Positions 1-6,440 of a stretch of 15,081 nucleotides of DNA are shown here, piece after piece. Position numbers and translations under genes: made by a program. The notes below the pieces were generated by a model. That model ran no database searches and had not been told where the DNA came from. It saw nothing but the letters and a program-made list of their open reading frames with translations. How positions within the stretch are numbered: the first letter of the stretch is position 1; each line of letters starts with the position of its first letter. Source of the DNA: JBPOIS01 sp052034295 (GTDB taxonomy: Bacteria; Pseudomonadota; Gammaproteobacteria; Pseudomonadales; Moraxellaceae); contig JBPOIS010000041.1 in NCBI GenBank assembly GCA_052034295.1, positions 1 to 15,081 on the forward strand. The letters run 5' to 3'.

Positions 1-35
1 TTAGCGTTTAACTGCACAACCCCAAGAGGAAGTTC

Positions 36-449
36 ATGAAAAAAACCTGGTTTTCCATCCTGTTGATGGCCGCCACTCCAGTGCTCGGCCTTTCGGCACC
101 GCTGTGTGTGTCCAGTGTGGCGCAGGCCCGGCAGCTGCTCAGCACCGACAACCCCTTTGCCGGTACGTCCACTGCAGCACCCACCGCACAGCTGCCGGCT
201 GCCACCAGTGTTCCCGCCGCACGGTCGGCCACAGGCCGTGGGTCAGGCGGTGACAGCGTCAACATCAACACGGCCGATGCTGCCACGCTGTCCCGGCAGC
301 TGGTGGGGATCGGCCCGGCCAAGGCGGCCGCCATCGTGCAACACCGCCAGCAGCACGGGCCGTTTCGCACGCTGGCCGATCTGGATGCGGTGAAGGGCAT
401 CGGGCCCGCCACCCTGCAAAAGAACCAGTCACGCATCCGTTTTCAGTGA
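36..449 (+). CDS. comEA: ComEA-type helix-hairpin-helix DNA-binding protein, secreted
   Basis: Small exported DNA-binding protein of the ComEA family. In naturally competent Gram-negatives such proteins hold incoming double-stranded DNA in the periplasm and help pull it in through the secretin used by type IV pili. Seen: 137 residues; a Sec-type signal peptide (MKK start, hydrophobic residues 6-20, likely cleavage after the Ala-Gln-Ala near residue 31); a low-complexity Ala/Thr/Pro/Ser linker (about 43-72); then a ComEA helix-hairpin-helix domain (about 75-137) starting VNINTADAATL with two hairpins, GIGPAK (91-96) and GIGPAT (121-126). ATG 36 is preceded by AAGAGGA at a normal distance. The gene stands alone before a regulatory intergenic region. 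Its presence fits the pilus genes later in the window, since transformation in these bacteria needs type IV pili. The family is clear; the exact orthology is inferred. Confidence 0.88.
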   Translation: MKKTWFSILLMAATPVLGLSAPLCVSSVAQARQLLSTDNPFAGTSTAAPTAQLPAATSVPAARSATGRGSGGDSVNINTADAATLSRQLVGIGPAKAAAIVQHRQQHGPFRTLADLDAVKGIGPATLQKNQSRIRFQ

Positions 450-464
450 GGGCATGCGGGTGGG

Positions 465-520
465 GTGTTACCCACCCAGTGTTACGCTTTTACACAGGTT
501 TTCTGCAAAAAGGTAACACC
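465..520 (+). promoter_or_regulatory. Putative upstream activator sites (TGTTAC/GTAACA triad) for the sigma-54 promoter
   Basis: Three copies of a hexamer lie in about 55 bp: TGTTAC at 466-471, TGTTAC at 480-485 and its reverse complement GTAACA at 513-518. The outer two extend to a perfect 9-bp inverted pair, GGTGTTACC (464-472) and GGTAACACC (512-520). They sit roughly 115-165 bp upstream of the predicted start of the sigma-54 transcript, the usual distance for an enhancer-binding protein. As I recall, similar TGTTAC/GTAACA half-sites and a three-subsite layout are described for CbrB upstream of Pseudomonas crcZ and crcY. The repeats are directly visible; CbrB as the binder is inferred. An A-tract-rich stretch (about 558-594) between these boxes and the promoter could help DNA looping. 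Confidence 0.55.
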
Positions 521-602
521 TACCCCCATCAAAACAGACGGTGCAGGCGACGATCGTTTAAAAATCCATAAAAAACAGTACAAAAAACCGAAACAATGAC
601 TT

Positions 603-618
603 TGGCACGCTTTCTGCT
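603..618 (+). promoter_or_regulatory. Sigma-54 (RpoN) promoter of a CrcZ-like small RNA
   Basis: TGGCACGCTTTCTGCT matches the sigma-54 consensus TGGCACG-R-N3-TTGCW at most positions. The invariant GG (604-605) and GC (616-617) are separated by exactly 10 nt, as the -24/-12 geometry requires. Transcription would start near 629. No coding sequence starts at a sensible distance downstream, and a strong intrinsic terminator lies at 793-835, so the promoter most likely makes a short untranslated RNA. The pilin promoter at 11046-11061 has the same architecture. Confidence 0.8.
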
Positions 619-628
619 ATTTAACAGG

Positions 629-835
629 CATCTGCAGTCAATGCCTGAGACGGCCTCCCCGGACTCTCCAGTGGTTTGGGGGTGAATCAGAAATGCACAA
701 GGCTGTAGAGCAGTATGGCGCGTTGCGCGACAGCCTGCCCGTGAACCAACTGACTAAAAACAAGAAGAAGTGGGACAACAACAACCGCAGCACAGCGGAA
801 GGGTCATGCAGCCGGCCCTTCCGCTGATTTCTTTT
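629..835 (+). ncRNA. CrcZ-like sigma-54-dependent small RNA (predicted, about 207 nt)
   Basis: Predicted transcript running from the sigma-54 promoter start to the T-tract of the terminator. It carries A-rich motifs of the AAnAAnAA type bound by Hfq (with Crc in Pseudomonas): an overlapping cluster AAAAACAAGAAGAAG at 756-770 and AACAACAA at 777-784, just before the terminator. In Pseudomonas, CrcZ is a sigma-54/CbrB-driven RNA that titrates Hfq/Crc to relieve carbon catabolite repression, and its gene lies directly upstream of pcnB-folK-panB-panC, exactly as here. Differences: this RNA would be only about half the length of Pseudomonas CrcZ (roughly 400 nt), and the upstream gene is comEA-like rather than cbrB. 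A short hairpin (CAGGCAT 625-631 / ATGCCTG 641-647) overlaps the predicted 5' end, so the start may differ by a few bases. A 44-codon ORF inside (693-827) ends within the terminator stem and is unlikely to be translated. The transcript is inferred; the signals are seen. Confidence 0.62.
793..835 (+). terminator. Intrinsic terminator of the predicted small RNA
   Basis: A perfect 11-bp stem, CAGCGGAAGGG (793-803) with CCCTTCCGCTG (816-826), encloses a 12-nt loop. It is followed by a T-rich run, ATTTCTTTT (827-835). It separates the small RNA from pcnB. Confidence 0.85.
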
Positions 836-911
836 ACCGGTTCCAGACCCGTCTGTTCAGGCCCGGCCTGTCCTGTGTCCGCAGCAGATGCCATTTTGGC
901 CGCAAACAGGC

Positions 912-917
912 TATGAT
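912..917 (+). promoter_or_regulatory. Possible sigma-70 -10 element for the pcnB cluster
   Basis: TATGAT is a good -10 hexamer about 65 bp before the chosen pcnB start and lies after the small-RNA terminator, where a promoter for the pcnB-folK-panB-panC cluster would be expected. No convincing -35 is seen at 16-18 bp (the sequence there reads TGCCAT), so the call is weak. Confidence 0.3.
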
Positions 918-979
918 GCCTGCGCCGGTCCATGTGTCCATGGACTGAATCTGCCTGATCCTGTGGGAGTTCCGTCACC

Positions 980-2482
980 TTGCAAACCCTGTCTGCCTCT
1001 GCACTCGGGATACACGTGTCCAGCCTGTCACCGGCCATTCTGGAAGTGATCGATGGCCTGAGCCGGGCAGGCTTTGAAGCCTATGTCGTGGGCGGCAGTG
1101 TGCGCGACCTGATGCTGGGGCTGTCGCCCAAGGATTTTGATGCGGTCACCAATGCCACCCCAACCCAGATCCGTGAGGTGTTTGGCCGGCGCTGCCGCAT
1201 CATTGGCCGCCGTTTTGAGCTGGCCCATGTGTACATTGGCCGCGAACTGATTGAAGTGGCCACGTTCCGCGCGCCGCCGCGCCACAATGCCACCAGTGCC
1301 AATGGCATGATCCTGCGTGACAATGTCTGGGGCACCATCGAGCAGGATTTTGCCCGCCGCGATTTCACCATCAATGCCCTGTACTACCAGCCGCGGGCCG
1401 ATGTGGTGCTGGATTTCTGTGGCGGCGTCAGTGACCTGCAGTCGCGGACCCTGCGCTTCCTGGGCGATCCGCTGCAGCGCTTCGAGGAAGATCCGGTGCG
1501 GCTGCTGCGCGTGCTGCGCTTCGCGGCCAAGCTGGAGTTCCGGATAGATCCTTCGATCCTGCAGGTGCTTGATCCGGCCATGGCGCGCCTGCTGCACGAT
1601 GTGTCGCCGCATCGCCTGTATGATGAAAGCCAGAAAATGTTTGGCGGCGGCCACCTGCTGTCGCTGCTGCCGCTGCTGATTGAGCACCACGTCTGGCCAA
1701 CGCTGCTGGGGCGCACGGCTCCGGTGGTGACGCCGCTGATCGAGCGGGCTGCGCTCAGCACTGACCAGCGCATTGCTGCGGGCAAGAGTGTCAATCCAGC
1801 GTTTTTTTATGCCGTGCTGCTGTGGCAGCAGGTGCAGGCCCACCAGGCCCGGCTGGTGGGGCAGGGGCTGGAACCCGCCGATGCCATGGGGCAGGCGGGC
1901 ATGGAGGTGATGCGCAGCCAGCAAAAACACACCGCCATTCCGCGCTATGCCGAGGTGTTCATCCGCGAGATCTGGGAGCTGCAGAGCCGGCTGATCCAGC
2001 CGCGCGCCCGTCAGGTCCCGGCCCTGCTGCAGCACCCGCGCTTTCGGGCGGCGTTTGATTTTCTGCTGCTGCGCGAGCAGTCCGGCGATGCAGCCACCCA
2101 GGGCATGGGCGACTGGTGGGAACGCTATCAGGCCATGGACAACGATCAGCGCGAGCAGGCCATCCGCCTGCTGAACCGTGAGCAGACCCGCCGCCGCAAC
2201 AAGGCCGCCCGGCAGCCGCTGGCCGACGAGGCCACGGCGGGAGCCGTACCGGGGCTGGTGGAGGACCTGCCGCCCGAAGATGGTGCCCTGCCCGACGTGG
2301 CCGAACAGATCGAACAAAGCCGGGGACCGCGCCGCAACCGCCGCCGTGAGCGCAGTGCCGCATCGGCCCCGGTGGAGGCCAGTGCGGGGGCGCTGTCCGC
2401 CGTCGAGGCATCGGCCACCAGCCGGTTCCGCCGCAAGCGCCGACCCCGTGACCTGTCCCAGGTGTTCATGGGACCGTATTGA
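980..2482 (+). CDS. pcnB: Poly(A) polymerase I
   Basis: Adds poly(A) tails to RNA 3' ends, marking them for decay by the degradosome. Belongs to the class II nucleotidyltransferases related to the CCA-adding enzyme. Seen in 500 residues: the nucleotide-binding GGSVRD (38-43) followed by the metal-binding KDFD (51-54), then IIGRRFELAHV, the EVATFR segment, RRDFTINALYY, and the REDPVR-like EEDPVRLLRVLRFAAKL segment. All are in the family order. The C-terminal tail (about 440-500) is Arg-rich with RRNRRRER and RFRRKRRPR, the basic RNA-binding tail usual for PcnB. The start is TTG at 980: an in-frame stop at 956-958 precludes a longer protein, GGGAG at 965-969 serves as ribosome site, and a later GTG at 1016 would cut into the conserved N-terminal segment. 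First gene of a cluster with folK, panB and panC. Its stop overlaps the folK ATG by one base. Confidence 0.95.
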   Translation: MQTLSASALGIHVSSLSPAILEVIDGLSRAGFEAYVVGGSVRDLMLGLSPKDFDAVTNATPTQIREVFGRRCRIIGRRFELAHVYIGRELIEVATFRAPPRHNATSANGMILRDNVWGTIEQDFARRDFTINALYYQPRADVVLDFCGGVSDLQSRTLRFLGDPLQRFEEDPVRLLRVLRFAAKLEFRIDPSILQVLDPAMARLLHDVSPHRLYDESQKMFGGGHLLSLLPLLIEHHVWPTLLGRTAPVVTPLIERAALSTDQRIAAGKSVNPAFFYAVLLWQQVQAHQARLVGQGLEPADAMGQAGMEVMRSQQKHTAIPRYAEVFIREIWELQSRLIQPRARQVPALLQHPRFRAAFDFLLLREQSGDAATQGMGDWWERYQAMDNDQREQAIRLLNREQTRRRNKAARQPLADEATAGAVPGLVEDLPPEDGALPDVAEQIEQSRGPRRNRRRERSAASAPVEASAGALSAVEASATSRFRRKRRPRDLSQVFMGPY

Positions 2483-3006
2483 TGGCCACGGTTTACATCG
2501 GACTGGGCAGCAATCTGGGCGCCAGTGCCACGCTGCTGGCGCAGGCGCTGGATGGGTTGTCCCGGCTGGGCCCTGTGCAGAGCTCCGGCCTGTACCGCAC
2601 CCCGCCGCTGGGACCGCAGGATCAGCCGGATTTTTTCAATGCCGTGGCGTGTCTGCACACCACACTGGCCCCCGTGGCCCTGCTGGACCAGCTGCAGGCG
2701 CTGGAGCAGCAGGCTGGGCGGGTGCGGCGGCGCCACTGGGGCGAACGCACGCTGGATCTGGATGTGCTGTGGTATGACGGGCTGGCACTGGACACGCCCC
2801 GGCTCACCGTGCCGCACCCCGGCCTGATGGTGCGCAGTTTTGTACTGCTGCCCCTGCTGGAGCTGGCCCCGGCGCTCAGTGTGCAGGGACAGTTGCTGAG
2901 CCAGTTGCCTGCGGCACAGGATCCGGCGGTGGTGCGTCTGGCCGGGCCGGACTGGACAGACTGGGGTAGGCTGGACGAGGAGAAACCCGATGATCACGCT
3001 GAATGA
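2482..3006 (+). CDS. folK: 2-amino-4-hydroxy-6-hydroxymethyldihydropteridine pyrophosphokinase
   Basis: Transfers pyrophosphate from ATP to 6-hydroxymethyl-7,8-dihydropterin, the step before dihydropteroate synthase in folate synthesis; cytoplasmic. Seen: 174 residues, a normal size. IGLGSNLG (6-13) forms the start of the fold, SSGLYRTPPLG follows, then DFFNAV, and the signature WGERTLDLDVLWYDG (86-100) with the two magnesium-binding aspartates (92 and 94), then the PHP segment near the end. The ATG at 2482 overlaps the pcnB TGA by one base (TGATG), so translation is probably coupled; an in-frame TTG one codon earlier is less likely. The 3' end overlaps panB by 17 bases. Confidence 0.96.
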   Translation: MATVYIGLGSNLGASATLLAQALDGLSRLGPVQSSGLYRTPPLGPQDQPDFFNAVACLHTTLAPVALLDQLQALEQQAGRVRRRHWGERTLDLDVLWYDGLALDTPRLTVPHPGLMVRSFVLLPLLELAPALSVQGQLLSQLPAAQDPAVVRLAGPDWTDWGRLDEEKPDDHAE

Positions 3007-3796
3007 TTTGCGGCGCTACAAGGCTGAGGGCCGACCCTTCAGCTGTGTGACCTGCTATGACGCCACCATGGGCTGGGCGCTGCAGCAGGCAGGCGTGGAC
3101 ACTGTGCTGATTGGTGATTCGCTGGGCATGGTGATTCAGGGCCATGAATCCACACTGCCGGTGACCCTGGACGACATGGTGTACCACACCCGTGCGGTGG
3201 CGCGGGGCAACCGCCATGCGCTGATTCTGGCCGACATGCCGTTCATGAGCTACAGCACCCTGGGCGACGCCATCCATGGGGCCACCCGGCTGATGCAGGC
3301 CGGGGCACATGTGGTCAAGCTGGAGGGCGGGGCCTGGCTGGCCGACACGGTGCGCACCCTGACCCAGGGCGGTGTGCCGGTGTGTGTGCATCTGGGGCTG
3401 ACCCCGCAGTCGGTGAATGTGTTTGGCGGCTATCGGGTGCAGGGCAAGACCCAGGCAGCAGCCGACCAGTTGCTGGCGGACTGTGAGGCGGTGGTGGCCG
3501 CCGGGGCCGCCGTGCTGCTGCTGGAGTGTGTGCCGGTGGCGCTGGCCCGGCAGGTGCAGGAACGCTTTGAGGTGCCGGTGATTGGCATCGGGGCCGGACC
3601 GCATTGTGACGGGCAGGTGCTGGTCCTGTATGATCTGCTCGGGCTGGTGCCCGGCAAGGCTGCCCGTTTTGTGCATAATTTTCTGGCCGAGGCCGGGGCA
3701 GGGGGCGTCATTGGGGCCCTGCGGCGCTTTCATGAAGCGGTCGTGGCGCGCCACTATCCTGCCGCCCAGCATTCCTTTGACATGACCATACGCTGA
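2990..3796 (+). CDS. panB: 3-methyl-2-oxobutanoate hydroxymethyltransferase
   Basis: Ketopantoate hydroxymethyltransferase: adds a hydroxymethyl group from 5,10-methylene-tetrahydrofolate to 2-oxoisovalerate, the first committed step of pantothenate (coenzyme A) synthesis; cytoplasmic. Seen: 268 residues, TIM-barrel family length. The family signatures are all present: CYDATMGWALQQAG, IGDSLGMV (41-48) with the magnesium-binding Asp43, ADMPFMSY with Asp82, VKLEGG with Glu112, LLECVP with the catalytic Glu near 179, and IGIGAGPHCDGQVLVLYDLLGL. The ATG at 2990 has GAGGAG (2976-2981) a good distance upstream, inside folK. The folate link (folK beside a folate-using enzyme) and panC 2 bp downstream make functional sense. 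Confidence 0.97.
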   Translation: MITLNDLRRYKAEGRPFSCVTCYDATMGWALQQAGVDTVLIGDSLGMVIQGHESTLPVTLDDMVYHTRAVARGNRHALILADMPFMSYSTLGDAIHGATRLMQAGAHVVKLEGGAWLADTVRTLTQGGVPVCVHLGLTPQSVNVFGGYRVQGKTQAAADQLLADCEAVVAAGAAVLLLECVPVALARQVQERFEVPVIGIGAGPHCDGQVLVLYDLLGLVPGKAARFVHNFLAEAGAGGVIGALRRFHEAVVARHYPAAQHSFDMTIR

Positions 3797-3798
3797 CG

Positions 3799-4644
3799 AT
3801 GAAAACAGAAATCACGGTACAGGGCATCCAGGCGGCCCTGAATACGGCACGCAGCCTGCGCAAGCGCATCGGTTTTGTCCCCACCATGGGCAACCTGCAT
3901 GCCGGACACATCCGTCTGGTGCAGGAGGCCCGGCGCTACTGTGACGTGGTGGTGGTGAGCATTTTTGTCAATCCGACCCAGTTCGGGGCCGGTGAGGACT
4001 TCGAGCGCTACCCGCGTACCCTTGATGCAGACCGGCAAAAGCTGGTTGAAGCCCAGTGTGACCTGCTGTTTGCGCCCACGGTCGAGCAGATGTACAGCAG
4101 CCTGCCGCAGCGCACCACGGTGCAGGTGGCCGGCGAAAGTGCCGGCCTGTGCGGGGCCAGCCGTCCGGGGCATTTTGACGGGGTGGCCACGGTGGTCACC
4201 AAGCTGTTCAACCTCATCCAGCCGGACATGGCGTTTTTTGGGGAAAAAGACTATCAGCAGCTGGCGGTGATCCGCCGGCTCACCCGTGACCTGTGTTTCC
4301 CGATTCAGGTGGTCGGGGTGCCGACGGTGCGCGCTGAGGATGGTCTGGCGCTGTCCAGCCGCAATGGTTTTTTGACCCCGGAGCAGCGGGCCCTGGCCCC
4401 GGCGCTGTATCGCGCCCTGCAGCAGGTGCGGCAGGCGGTGCAGGCCGGGCAGGACGGGGCGCTGGCCTGTGCCGCACAGCGGGAGGCCCTGACCGCACAG
4501 GGATTTGATGTGGATTATCTGGCGCTGCGCAACACCCTGCTGGATGAGCCGCAGCCCCAGGACGGTGCACTGGTGGTGCTGGTGGCGGCCCGGCTCGGGC
4601 AGACCCGGCTGATCGACAACCTGTCTTTTGAGCGGCCGGTCTGA
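3799..4644 (+). CDS. panC: Pantothenate synthetase (pantoate-beta-alanine ligase)
   Basis: Joins pantoate and beta-alanine with ATP to make pantothenate; cytoplasmic. Seen: 281 residues, as usual. VPTMGNLHAGH has the nucleotidyltransferase HxGH motif (H34 and H37), SIFVNPTQFGAGEDFERYPRT follows, GHFDGVATVVTKLFN, the FFGEKDYQQL segment and SSRNGFL (KMSKS-like loop) come in the standard order. Starts 2 bp after the panB stop; no clear separate ribosome site, so probably translated by coupling. panD is not seen next to it, unlike in Pseudomonas; the following gene is rapZ. Confidence 0.97.
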   Translation: MKTEITVQGIQAALNTARSLRKRIGFVPTMGNLHAGHIRLVQEARRYCDVVVVSIFVNPTQFGAGEDFERYPRTLDADRQKLVEAQCDLLFAPTVEQMYSSLPQRTTVQVAGESAGLCGASRPGHFDGVATVVTKLFNLIQPDMAFFGEKDYQQLAVIRRLTRDLCFPIQVVGVPTVRAEDGLALSSRNGFLTPEQRALAPALYRALQQVRQAVQAGQDGALACAAQREALTAQGFDVDYLALRNTLLDEPQPQDGALVVLVAARLGQTRLIDNLSFERPV

Positions 4645-4687
4645 GCGCCAGACCGGGCGTCAGGCCAGTTGCGGGTCTGTGGGGGCT

Positions 4688-5539
4688 ATGAAAAGAATTC
4701 TGGTCGTGTCAGGCCGCTCTGGGTCCGGCAAAAGCTCGGCACTGCATGTGCTGGAGGACATGGGGTTTTATTGCATCGACAACCTGCCGCTGTCGCTGCT
4801 GCCCGACATCGTCGCCCGCATGGACCGGGAAAATCACCTGGAGTCCCTCGCCCTGGGGGTGGACGTGCGCACCCCGCAGTCGGATCTGCTGGCCTTTGGC
4901 GAGATCCTGCAGCAGCTGTCGGTGCATGGCAGCACCGAAGTACTGTACCTGGATGCCCGGGATGACATCCTGCTGGGGCGCTTTGCCGCCACGCGGCGCC
5001 GTCACCCGCTGTCGGACCGCCATCCGCTGCTGCTGGATGCCCTGCAGGCCGAGCATGCGCTGCTGGCCGAAGTGCGCGACCATGCCTCCCAGCAGCTCGA
5101 CACCAGCCAGTTCAACATCCATGACCTGCAACACACCCTGTCCAAGCGCATGGGGCAGGGCGAACGCATGATCGTGGTGCTGGAGTCGTTTGGCTTCAAA
5201 TACGGCCTGCCGCAGGATGCCGATTGCATGTTTGATGCGCGCATCCTGCCCAATCCGCACTGGCAGCCCGAACTGCGCCGCCACAGCGGACTGGATGCGC
5301 AGGTGCAGGCTTATTTTGACCAGCACGCGGTGGTGCAGGAATTTTTGCAGTCCATTGAACAGTTCTTGCAGCAGTGGCTGGCCCATTATGCGCAGAGCCA
5401 CCGGCATTACCTGACCGTGGCCATCGGCTGTACCGGGGGCAAACACCGCTCGGTGTATCTGGTCGATCGACTCTCGCGTGCACTTGCGGCACAATGGCCG
5501 GTGCAAACCCTCCACCGTGAAATGAAACACTGGTCATGA
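4688..5539 (+). CDS. rapZ: RNase adapter protein RapZ (nucleotide-binding, YvcJ/RapZ family)
   Basis: RapZ in enterobacteria binds GlmZ RNA and directs RNase E to it, tuning glucosamine-6-phosphate synthase; the family also binds nucleotides. Seen in 283 residues: Walker A GRSGSGKS (9-16), the DNLPLSLLP segment, LDARDDILLGRF with RRRHPLS, then the C-terminal domain with ESFGFKYGLP, DARILPNPHW and the near-terminal IGCTGGKHRSVYL. The ATG at 4688 starts MKRILVVSGRSGSGKS as in the family; an in-frame start at 4628 would add 20 non-family residues inside panC. The stop overlaps the HPr start by four bases (ATGA). In many proteobacteria rapZ sits in the rpoN-ptsN cluster with the nitrogen-PTS HPr; here that pair follows panC instead. 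Whether a GlmZ-like partner exists cannot be seen. Confidence 0.94.
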   Translation: MKRILVVSGRSGSGKSSALHVLEDMGFYCIDNLPLSLLPDIVARMDRENHLESLALGVDVRTPQSDLLAFGEILQQLSVHGSTEVLYLDARDDILLGRFAATRRRHPLSDRHPLLLDALQAEHALLAEVRDHASQQLDTSQFNIHDLQHTLSKRMGQGERMIVVLESFGFKYGLPQDADCMFDARILPNPHWQPELRRHSGLDAQVQAYFDQHAVVQEFLQSIEQFLQQWLAHYAQSHRHYLTVAIGCTGGKHRSVYLVDRLSRALAAQWPVQTLHREMKHWS

Positions 5540-5805
5540 TCGATACCACACTGGACGTCATCAACAAGCTGGGCCTGCACGCGCGGGCCAGCGGCAAGCT
5601 GATCGACCTCACCAGCCGCTACCGCTCGACCATCCGCATTGGCCGGGGCGATCAGCTGGTGGATGGCAAGAACATCATGCAGGTGCTGATGCTGGGGGCC
5701 GGACAGGGCACCCGCCTGCGCCTGTGGGTGGAAGGCCCGGATGAGCAGGACGCCGCACAGGCGATCCTGCAGCTGTTTGCCGATCGTTTTCATGAAGGCC
5801 AATAA
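5536..5805 (+). CDS. ptsO: HPr family phosphocarrier (nitrogen PTS, NPr/PtsO type)
   Basis: Phosphocarrier of the PTS family. Seen: 89 residues, with the phospho-accepting His15 in KLGLHARAS (11-19) and the second helix segment DGKNIMQVLML. The regulatory serine of sugar-PTS HPr (position 46 in KSIMG) is Asn46 here, so regulation by HPr kinase at that site is not possible. Position right after rapZ with a 4-base ATGA overlap is the arrangement of the nitrogen PTS (ptsN-rapZ-ptsO), which favours NPr over a sugar HPr. The cognate ptsP and ptsN are not in the window. Confidence is high for the family, moderate for the NPr subtype. Confidence 0.9.
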   Translation: MIDTTLDVINKLGLHARASGKLIDLTSRYRSTIRIGRGDQLVDGKNIMQVLMLGAGQGTRLRLWVEGPDEQDAAQAILQLFADRFHEGQ

Positions 5806-5834
5806 ACCGGCCCCCGCCTGAACTGGAGCACCTG

Positions 5835-6353
5835 ATGGCCCGACAGCGCCAAATTGACTGGGACGAAGTTGACGACCGCCCCAGCAAGACCGAACAGAAA
5901 AAAGCCATGCAGCGCCTGCAGCAGCTGGGCGAGCAGCTGGTCGGGCTGTCGGAAAAAAAACTGCGCAGCATCGGCCTGGAGGACAGCCTGCTGGAGGAAA
6001 TCCTCGACTACCAGCAGCTCACCGCGCATGAGGCGCGCCGCCGCCAGATGCAGCGCATCGGCAAGCTGCTGCGCCATGCCGACATTCCCGCCCTGCTCGG
6101 TGTGCTGGGTGAACAGCAGACCCAGCGCCAGCAAAACCAGCTGGCCCGCTGGCAGGAGCGCCTGCTGGAACAGGGCGATCAGGCCGTGGCGGAGTTCGTG
6201 CGGCAATATCCGGCTGCCGAGCGCCACACCCTGCGCCAGTGTGTGCTGCGCTACCAGAAATCCGTCCTGCAGCAGGAACCGGCTGCAGCACAGGCCGAAC
6301 TGCTGGCCCAGCTGGACACCTACATCCAGCAGGTGGCCCTGCTGTCGGGCTAG
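5835..6353 (+). CDS. darP: Ribosome biogenesis factor DarP (YjgA, DUF615)
   Basis: DarP/YjgA associates with late 50S ribosomal precursors in E. coli and helps maturation of the peptidyl transferase region. Seen: 172 residues, mostly helical and highly charged. Family features are the SKTEQKKAMQRLQQLGEQLV segment near the N-terminus (residues 17-36), the LSEKKLRSIGL motif, and EARRRQMQRIGKLLRHAD in the middle. ATG 5835 has a GGAG ribosome site at normal distance. 29 bp after the HPr gene, probably the same transcript. No membrane segment or signal. Confidence 0.92.
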   Translation: MARQRQIDWDEVDDRPSKTEQKKAMQRLQQLGEQLVGLSEKKLRSIGLEDSLLEEILDYQQLTAHEARRRQMQRIGKLLRHADIPALLGVLGEQQTQRQQNQLARWQERLLEQGDQAVAEFVRQYPAAERHTLRQCVLRYQKSVLQQEPAAAQAELLAQLDTYIQQVALLSG

Positions 6354-6440
6354 GACGCCGGCAGCCACACCCCGCAAGCACGGTCCAGGGATCATCAGGA
6401 CAGCGATGTTCAGCAAAAACAAAACAGGGAACCCCATGGC

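Noticed and set aside
458..477. Hairpin GGGTGGG-N6-CCCACCC after comEA as a terminator
   Set aside because: The stem is good but no T-run follows directly, and it overlaps the TGTTAC boxes, so a regulatory reading is preferred.
693..827. A 44-codon ORF (MHKAVEQYG...) inside the predicted small RNA
   Set aside because: It ends inside the 3' arm of the terminator stem, its Lys/Asn-rich part is just the A-rich RNA motif read as codons, and it resembles no family I recognise.
754..1038. Reverse-strand open frame across the small RNA terminator and pcnB start
   Set aside because: No ribosome site or family resemblance, and it crosses a terminator, a likely promoter and the pcnB start.
1028..2317. 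Long reverse-strand open frame opposite pcnB (and a similar one at 7858-9222 opposite dprE1)
   Set aside because: Both are antisense shadows of clearly conserved genes in GC-rich DNA, with His/Gln/Arg-rich translations and no recognisable domain.
4628..4687. Longer rapZ start inside panC
   Set aside because: The 20 added residues do not fit the family N-terminus, whereas ATG 4688 gives the normal MKRILVVSGRSGSGKS start.
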